In this document: positions 57,401-64,000 of the stretch, piece after piece
How positions within the stretch are numbered: the stretch's first letter is position 1
How the letters are laid out: the number at the start of each line of letters is the position of its first letter
Assembly: GCF_016808095.1 (NCBI RefSeq)
Contig: NC_068977.1
Coordinates: forward strand, 24,205,364 to 24,269,363
Origin: Vigna angularis
Lineage: Eukaryota; Streptophyta; Magnoliopsida; Fabales; Fabaceae
Length of the DNA stretch: 64,000 nucleotides
Direction of reading: 5' to 3'
Notes under the pieces: model-generated
The model's input: only the letters and a program-made list of their open reading frames with translations
What the model was told of the DNA's origin: nothing
The model's database searches: none
Position numbers and translations under genes: made by a program

Positions 57401-60113
57401 ATTTCACAGAATCCTCTGTCTTAGACTTAACCACCATAGACATCATACCACCTACATAACACATTAAAAAGTAAGGAACATTATGTTTAAACCAAAAGTT
57501 CAACAATTTTAAGTGCAAAGGACAAGTGTATACTACTATAAGAGTGTTAAATAATGGGTCCAAACCTTTTTCGGATCCCAAATAGTGGGAACTTTACCCT
57601 TGTGAGTGTCAAGTAAGTTGCTTATATGTTATACATTCTATCTAGCCTATAATATTCTTCTTTGGAATAACATCAGCCTTGCATCTTTCAACAGTTTAAT
57701 TCATTTAATAAGTCAATTCAAATTTATGTAACGGAGCTAAACAGCATCCCATTATCCTGCGCAAACCATCAAGAAAGATGGAAGGCAGCATAAACAGTGT
57801 TATCACTTGTTTGTTTGCAAACCTGATGACAATATGCAATACTTGAGTACAAGCAAATGCTTTCATGATTAAGGCCTTAACCAGAACAAGTTTCTTGGAT
57901 AAAAAAGATTATCAATGTATCTCAAAAACAGATTATAGCATAATTTCACTACCAGGTGGCCTCAAGTGGCAAATCTCTGAGAAGGCATTAACTCTGTAAC
58001 GACCGAGATTAATCCCTTATCGCAGAGAAAACTTTTTAATGAAATTTAAAATTATATGCATATATCACCATAATGTTGGAGTGCTAATTTATCAATCCAT
58101 GAGTAAAACAAAAAGTTTGAGGAATTTGGACACTCTAATTGATCGGTAGATAAACATCATACCATCAACAAGAAGCATATCCCCCACTTCCACGTCATTG
58201 ACAAAATCATCGTAGTTCACACTAACACAATCTGCAGTTCCAACACCTCTCTGAATAGTAAAAGTGAATTCCTGCCCAGGATCCAATATAATAGGTTGTG
58301 GCAAATCCCCACTCCTAACTTCAGGACCCTGAAAATGAAGAATGATAAATATTAAGTAACACAATCAAATACTCTTGATTTGAAAAGTAGGATGCTTGGG
58401 AGGAATTGTTCGCATATGATGCATACTTGACGTTGTGTGAAACAGCATATATCAAAAACTTAGTTAGAGATTTTGAAAGGGAAAATCAACTACTCTCAAA
58501 TTTTATGAAATCAGGCTTGAGCTCTTATTTATAGCTTGAATACAATAAATCAATCAAGAGAAAAAGCTGACAGTCTAATAAGCAGTAGTCAACTTAACCT
58601 AATTGCTAGCTAGTCATAATTGCATTGCCAAGTGCTAAAATTCTAAACACGAGCTAAGGATTGCTCTTGATCCTTCAACAGTAGAATACTTTCTACTGAT
58701 TAGCTTTAGGGGCTATGGTATAGGTAAAGAGGTTAACTTTCAGAGGCAATGTGCACTCTATGCTATTACTCGGAGCACAAAATAGAAGAATAGCAGTATA
58801 TCACTCATATTTTTATCAATATTTTAATCAGAGTTAATTTTTTTATCAGAGATTAACTATGCACACCACTATCCAGGATTCATACCTATGCTATAAGACC
58901 TAACTACAAATACATCGCATTCTCCATTGTTAAAGAAAGAGTATAATTACACCCACCAAATTATGAATAAATGGCTGTATAACAACGTTAAATAAGATTT
59001 ACATGACAGAGATTAATGGCACATGCTTCCATATTAAACTATAGCTATATATGTAGCATAATAAGTCAAAGTCCTATCTCTTAGCCATTTAATTATGATT
59101 CCCAGAGCAGAAACTAAAGTAAAATAATTATCAGCAGTCATTATCATAATGGAAAGTGTCACAACAAAAGGCTAAATCATTGCAGCACCCTCCACGATCT
59201 GCGTCATCTTGAAAGCAGAATAACAATCCCAAAGTTATTGACCAAACTATATTAAAAACAGTTAGTGGCTGTATTTGTCCAAAATTTCCCACAATATCAA
59301 GGATCACAGGAAATCGCAACCACAACCACAATACAAAACCTTGAATCAAAGTACACAAAAGTAAACTTTTAATTTAGCAGGTACGCCTTCTGATTACCAT
59401 GTCCAATACAAAATTGTCACGAAGCAAATATACAAGAACAACAAATCCCTGTCCAGAAAAACAAAAGTGAAAACAAGATGTTTGAGTGTAGAACTAACCA
59501 ACCTTAGTGTCAAGCATGATTGCAATCACATTGTCCTTGCTTTGAGCATTATATTCCTTAACCAAGTCAATGACTTTCTGATGAGACGCATGGTCTCCAT
59601 GAGACATATTCAATCGAGCCACGTTCATCCCAGCCTCAGCCAGCTTCCAAATCATTTCCTTCGTATTGGTAGAAGGTCCAATGGTACACACTATCTTTGT
59701 CTTGCGTCTAAACGTGGGCTTCGACCACATCCCAGCCGAATTCTCCCCTAATGGCTGCATCCCACGTAAATGTTGCAAATGCTGCTCAATCTAATCACCA
59801 CGACACAAAATGGGTCACAACAATTACCCCCGGAAAACCCATCCAATGAAAAAAATAGAAAAACAAAAGCAGGAACCTTTGGGTCATCTTCGGGTGACAC
59901 AGGGATGACTTCAGAAGGGGCAGATTTCCTTGCACTGATCTGAAAGCTTCTGGGGGCGAGTTGGGAGCGTTTACTATTGTTCCCATGGGAAGGTAACACC
60001 GTGGAAGCAAAAGATGGAAGCTTTAACAGGTTTTGAGACCTGTCACGTGCAGATCCAGAAGAGGGACATAAAAGGAAGCCTTGAATGGAACGTGAGACCG
60101 CAACCTGAGCCAT
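54415..60113 (-). CDS. PKP2: Plastidic pyruvate kinase beta subunit, 12 exons
   Basis: Transfers phosphate from phosphoenolpyruvate to ADP in plastids, feeding pyruvate to fatty-acid synthesis, notably in seeds. Exons (minus strand): 60113-59877, 59790-59503, 58328-58163, 57451-57317, 57172-57062, 56971-56883, 56761-56699, 56569-56394, 55924-55822, 55731-55583, 55224-55116, 54522-54415. They sum to 1734 bases, 577 residues plus stop, close to the 579 of Arabidopsis PKP2. Introns read GT-AG. Residues 1 to about 65 are a Ser/Arg-rich transit peptide. Motifs: [11 protein letters not shown] and [12 protein letters not shown] in exon 2, LDTK/GPEVR across exons 2-3, VIVKIESAD in exon 6, [11 protein letters not shown] in exon 7, [10 protein letters not shown] and [10 protein letters not shown] in exon 8. 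The C-terminus is HNIQVRKV. All catalytic motifs look intact. An alpha-subunit identity is less likely given the N-terminus and C-terminus. Confidence 0.95.
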
Positions 60114-60260
60114 AGTTAGAAGAAACGAAATATTGTTTGGGAGAGGAAGGAAGGAATGAGAGGCGTATAAGAAGAAGGTGAAGGGAAAATGGAAGTTTGG
60201 AAAAATCGCCGCTATGTTTGACGGATATTCTGAGGAGGCGGGACAGGGGCAACTTGTTAA
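60114..60260 (-). promoter_or_regulatory. 5' leader and proximal promoter of the pyruvate kinase gene
   Basis: Pyrimidine-rich leader (CTTCCTTCCTCTCCC on the minus strand), typical for highly expressed plastid-targeted genes. No firm TATA box; the start codon context is AACTATGGCT. Confidence 0.4.
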
Positions 60261-60463
60261 GGAGGCCTAGTTCGTATCGAAAAACAATGAAGACTGTACT
60301 GTGTTTGTACCTTGTTCAAAGCTTTTGATGTGGAAATTTAATTAAAAGGAAAATGGTTTATGTTTCTTTAAACATGCGGATAACCTACTTTCCTACTCAC
60401 TCTTTACTCAATTTATTTCAACTTGTAAAATAGTAAATAATTTGTGTTAATTAACAAGTAAAA

Positions 60464-61498
60464 CTGAACAACTTTGAACAAATGCAACAACAAAGAGTAT
60501 TTTTGGAAGAGGAATTTTAGGATCCAACCTTTTTTAACTTGTGAATTTGTCTGAATTTGTCAACTTATTTAGAAAACAATGATCAAATATATATAAAATT
60601 AAAGTCTTCTTTCAATAAATTAAAACAATAATAATACAAATTCTTTCAAGACACATTACGACCATTTTTAATTTGAATTGGTTATTTAACTAAGACTATC
60701 ATAATTCCAATAATGTATGTTACTAATGTATTTTATTAATTCTAGTTTTATCAACCATTTTTATTAAAATTTTAGCTAAATTCATTGTTAATATTTAATT
60801 TCATCTACTTTAATTCAATACAAATAAATTTCTAACTTATTTCATTTTTGTATATCCTACATCTATGTTTTTAACCTAAGTCTTATGTTGTAATTAAATT
60901 ATTCTTTGTCAACAATAATCTTTGCATTTTTATTTTTCTTTATATATTTAATATGTTATTGCAAGAAAAGTCATGAACAACTTTGAACAAATGCAACGAC
61001 AAAGTATTTTTTGGAAGGGGGATTTTAGGATCAAACTTACTTGAGCATCTGAATTTGTCTACATCTGTCAACTTATCTAGAAAACAATAGTCAAATATGT
61101 ATAAGGTTAAAGTCTTCTTTTAATAAATTAAAACAATAATAATACAAATTCTTCCGAGACATATTACAACAATTTTCAATTTTAATTGGTTATTTAACTA
61201 GGATTATCATAATCCTAATAATATATGTTACTAATGTATTTTATTAATTTTGGTTTTATCAACCATTTTTATTAAAATTTTAGCTAAATTCATTGTTAAT
61301 ATTTAATTTCATCTAATTTAATTCAATATGAATAAATTTTTAACTTATTTCATTTTTTATATCCTTTTTAACCTAAGTCTTATGTTATGTTATAAATAAA
61401 TTATTCTTTTGTCAACTATAATCTTGGCTTTTTTATTTTTCTTTATATATGTGTGCCGAAACAATATGTAATGTGTTGTTGCAAGAAAAGTCATGACA
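60464..61498. repeat. 509-bp tandem duplication
   Basis: CTTTGAACAAATGCAAC begins at 60472 and again at 60981. The two copies stay parallel through ACCATTTTTATTAAAATTTT and TTTATTTTTCTTTATATAT to the shared end GCAAGAAAAGTCATGA. They differ by scattered substitutions and small indels. No coding content. Confidence 0.85.
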
Positions 61499-61669
61499 AA
61501 TATTGTTGATGTGGTGGAGAGACTGATGACCATGGTAGTCTAGACATCATAGTCAAGAACGAACTTGAGGAGATCACAGATTTAATAGTAGGAAAGGACT
61601 TAGTAATGTCCTTGAGCATGACCTCATGGTGTGTTGCTAGATTTTTTATGTTTTTTTATCATTTTGGTG

Positions 61670-62215
61670 TAATTTTATATGCAATTTCAAGAATGGTGCA
61701 AGCTTTAAAAAAATTTCGAGATTGGACAAGTTGTGTCAAGTTATCATGACTTCAAAACGAAGAACTTGTGTCATGCTAAAGTGACTTCACTACGAATGAA
61801 CTGAAGTTATGTCATGTTGACACGACTTTTATTTATAACGAAATAGAGTGACTCATGTTATGACGACTTTAATTTGAAATGAACTGAAGTTGTGTCATGA
61901 TGTGACGACTTAATGAAATGAAAGGAAGTCATTACATAACTAAATTCATCATGATATGGTACAATTTTAGTTCATTTCACTATATAACTGAAGTTATCTT
62001 AAGTTGTGATGACTTGAACTTTTCCATTGAACTTGTCATGACTTGATATGACTTCAATCCATTTGTAGTATAGTTTTAACAGTATTATCATGAAGTCACT
62101 TTAGCATGACAACTTTTTCATTTTGAAGTCATGCCAAGTTGGCAGATTTGCCCAAGCTCGGAAGTTTTTAAAACTTGCACCCTTATTGTAATTTTATAAT
62201 GAAATTACTCTAGAA
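61670..62215. mobile_element. Fold-back element, imperfect arms of about 140 bases
   Basis: Left arm GGTGCAAGCTTTAAAAAAAT, then CATGACTTCAAAACGAAG and GTCATGCTAAAGTGACTTCA (to about 61830) is mirrored by the right arm (about 62050-62190), with the identical block GTCATGCTAAAGTGACTTCA on the minus strand. The middle holds many GAAGTTATGTCATG-like words. A non-autonomous MITE or fold-back transposon is the best guess; ends and target duplication are not clear. Confidence 0.55.
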
Positions 62216-63039
62216 TGGTAAAAAAACCTGATTTTGATGGTCTAGTCTTACACTATAGTTTTAAAAGTCATAACATATCCATTTTTTTAGATGCTAAGAC
62301 ATTTCAATATTTTAACCATAGCAAAGAATATTAAATTTTGATAGATTAATAACTTATACGAGTATGGAAGATGAAAGCAAGCCATTTAAGAATTTTAAGT
62401 GGGTTGAAAGCCCAAGTTTCAAACAAAGTTGAACAATGGCTTTCCATTTACCCTTTTAAATCATGTATGTCTATAATGGTTAGATAACTAAGGAAGGACA
62501 TTTTCTTTCCAAAGTAACATACTTTCAAATCCAAGATATCTCAAGCCTTAGAGGCTAGTGTGTTGTGTAAGGTTGAAACAATGTTGTCAACCTGAGACAA
62601 TACCACCTCAGCACAAATATCTCTATCATAACAATAATATGCACCTTGGTCCTGTTGGCATCCCAAAACAAGATTAATATGGTTAGTCAAGGATTATATA
62701 AACAAACAAAGTTAGAAAAATCCTAACAACATAGGAAAAGTCTTGACCTACATAATTTAGGCTTATCTAGGTAAAAGCTCACAAAGGTACTACAAATAGG
62801 ATTGTTCATGATGTAAGAATTACTCATTTAATATAACATTTATTGCTTTTATACACATATAACTGACTTGCATTGGAGTGTCTTTACAAATATTTTGATC
62901 ATTGGAACATTGAAGAACATCGAAGAGAGAGAACCTTTCAGCTTTGTAGTAGGATAACTAAATACATCTAGGATTAAAAAAAAGAAGATAGTTGAGAATT
63001 GTTTCTTGTGGACATGTCCCATGAACACATTTTATTAGA

Positions 63040-63074
<35 letters not shown>

Positions 63075-63464
63075 GAACTTGAGTTTTCTTCCCCTTTTGG
63101 TTATTGAGCAATAATTAGCTAATTAGTCTTCAAGAATGACAAATCTAACAAAGAAGGAAATAAGATAAGGGAGGGAGGTGCAAAATCTGATGGAATGGAA
63201 ACAAATTGGAGTTGCAGACACCACGAATGAGTAAAATTTTACTTATGGGTAAAGTTGGGATTTTATAATTTAAAAGGGTGTAGAAGTAATAGTCATTAAA
63301 AATCTTGCCTCAGTTTTGGAGAAGGCCAATTTAGACTCTTTTCAGTTTAGGGCTTCTTCATGCACCTCGCTCTTTCTTCCTACATCCCAAAATTTTCTAA
63401 ATATCATAAATGACCTACTTTAACTTTGAGTAGTAAAAACATAATCACCCACTCTTTTATTATT
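62216..63464. other. Intergenic DNA with an (AAT)n microsatellite
   Basis: No gene recognised. The AAT microsatellite lies at 63040-63074. Confidence 0.5.
63040..63074. repeat. (AAT)n microsatellite
   Basis: About eleven AAT units without interruption. Confidence 0.9.
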
Positions 63465-63720
63465 GGCTTAAATGCTTACTTCGTCCTCAAGAGGTGAATT
63501 TGTGTTTAGTACCCGGTTTTAAAAATGAAGACATTGGGTCCCTATGTTATGAAAAATGTATGCATAAGGTTATGTCTGTTAAGTTGACAACAACGACATT
63601 AAGTCCATGCTGATGTGGTCGTACTTTTTCTCTTCTCTCTTCTGTTGTCCAACTTTTTCTCTCTCTTGTTTATAACGACGTTAAGTCCATAACGACGTTA
63701 CTTTGTATTGCTTATTAATT
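63464..63720 (+). mobile_element. Probable left end of a fourth MULE, running off the window
   Basis: TTGGCTTAAATGCTTACTTC followed by GTCCTC, GTACCCGG and GGGTCCCTATG blocks and CATGCTGATGTGG resembles the ends of MULE1-3 in layout (GGTCC words, then a GTTAA..CGACGTTAA zone, then GATGTGG). The partner end is not in the window. Confidence 0.4.
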
Positions 63721-63784
63721 TGAGGGACGATATTTTAGTTTATAAGTGAAACAAATTTATAATTTTGTAAAAGGTGACATCTAT

Positions 63785-63945
63785 AAAGGAAATCACTGAA
63801 TTTTGAGGATAAATATCATATTTCGAAACCAGGTTTAGGAAAGCACTAAGTTTCGAAATCTGATTTTGAAAAGCACCAGATTTTGAAAATCGATTTAAGA
63901 GTCTACCAGATTTCGAAATTTAGTTTAGGAGTGGACTGAACGAGG
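63785..63945. repeat. Short tandem repeats around CCAGATTTTGAAA
   Basis: Four or five degenerate units of about 33-36 bases with a shared TTTCGAAAxCxxGxTTTxGxAA core at the right edge of the window. Confidence 0.5.
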
Positions 63946-64000
63946 GCTACGCTTGAGATTAGGTAATCTCGTGGTCCTCACATAAGATCGAGTTTGTTGA

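Overview
The window is nuclear DNA of a flowering plant: AT-rich, intron-bearing genes, and dense nested transposons. It is most likely a legume (Fabaceae, perhaps Phaseoleae), judged from the Sirevirus-like and Athila/Calypso-like retroelements and the TAATCGATTA-rich repeats; that taxon is an inference. No bacterial-style operons, CRISPR arrays, rRNA or tRNA genes were seen.

Only two ordinary host genes look complete. (1) 10488-11516, minus strand: an intronless, secreted class III chitinase-like protein (GH18) whose catalytic DxDxE positions are all replaced, so it is probably a non-enzymatic chitinase-like protein. (2) 54415-60113, minus strand: a 12-exon plastidic pyruvate kinase beta subunit (PKP2 type). 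Its exons sum to 1734 bases (577 residues), and every junction I could read has GT-AG borders in consistent phase.

The rest is mobile DNA, layer on layer. 1-4920: a decayed Sirevirus (pol with the YVDD region deleted, an env-like ORF, the start of the 3' LTR) fused to a second decayed copia element. 7169-8586: a non-autonomous CACTA element with a perfect 3-bp target duplication. 9130-10003: a degenerate CACTA-like element. 13148-16053: a TIR element carrying pieces of several host genes (CBSX3-like, LRR-receptor kinase, ALP1/HARBI1-like nuclease). 16123-21750: MULE1, with 204-bp TIRs, an intact 148-residue GRF-finger/CCHC chimera and a 575-bp tandem array. 21980-26745: MULE2, with an 8-bp target duplication, a transposase pseudogene and a convergent GRF-finger gene; it is itself hit by a second CACTA element (22025-23593) carrying an OCTOPUS-like gene piece. 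26754-36450: the remains of an autonomous CACTA element (TNP2, TNP1/PF03004-like, Ulp1-like parts). 37320-48319: MULE3, an 11-kb composite with a captured proline iminopeptidase piece, an inserted gag+env-like Athila/Calypso retroelement lacking pol, and a solo LTR with a perfect 5-bp duplication. 48321-49877: another probable solo LTR.

From 49878 to the end the DNA is AT-rich, with microsatellites, two fold-back (MITE-like) elements, a 509-bp tandem duplication, the pyruvate kinase gene and the edge of a fourth probable MULE. The three CACTA elements share subterminal GCCTCGGTT-type repeats, so the coding one is a plausible former source of transposase for the short ones. The strongest candidates for something not described before are the MULE-borne GRF zinc-finger genes and the in-frame GRF/CCHC fusion, followed by the multi-gene capture element and the dead-site chitinase.
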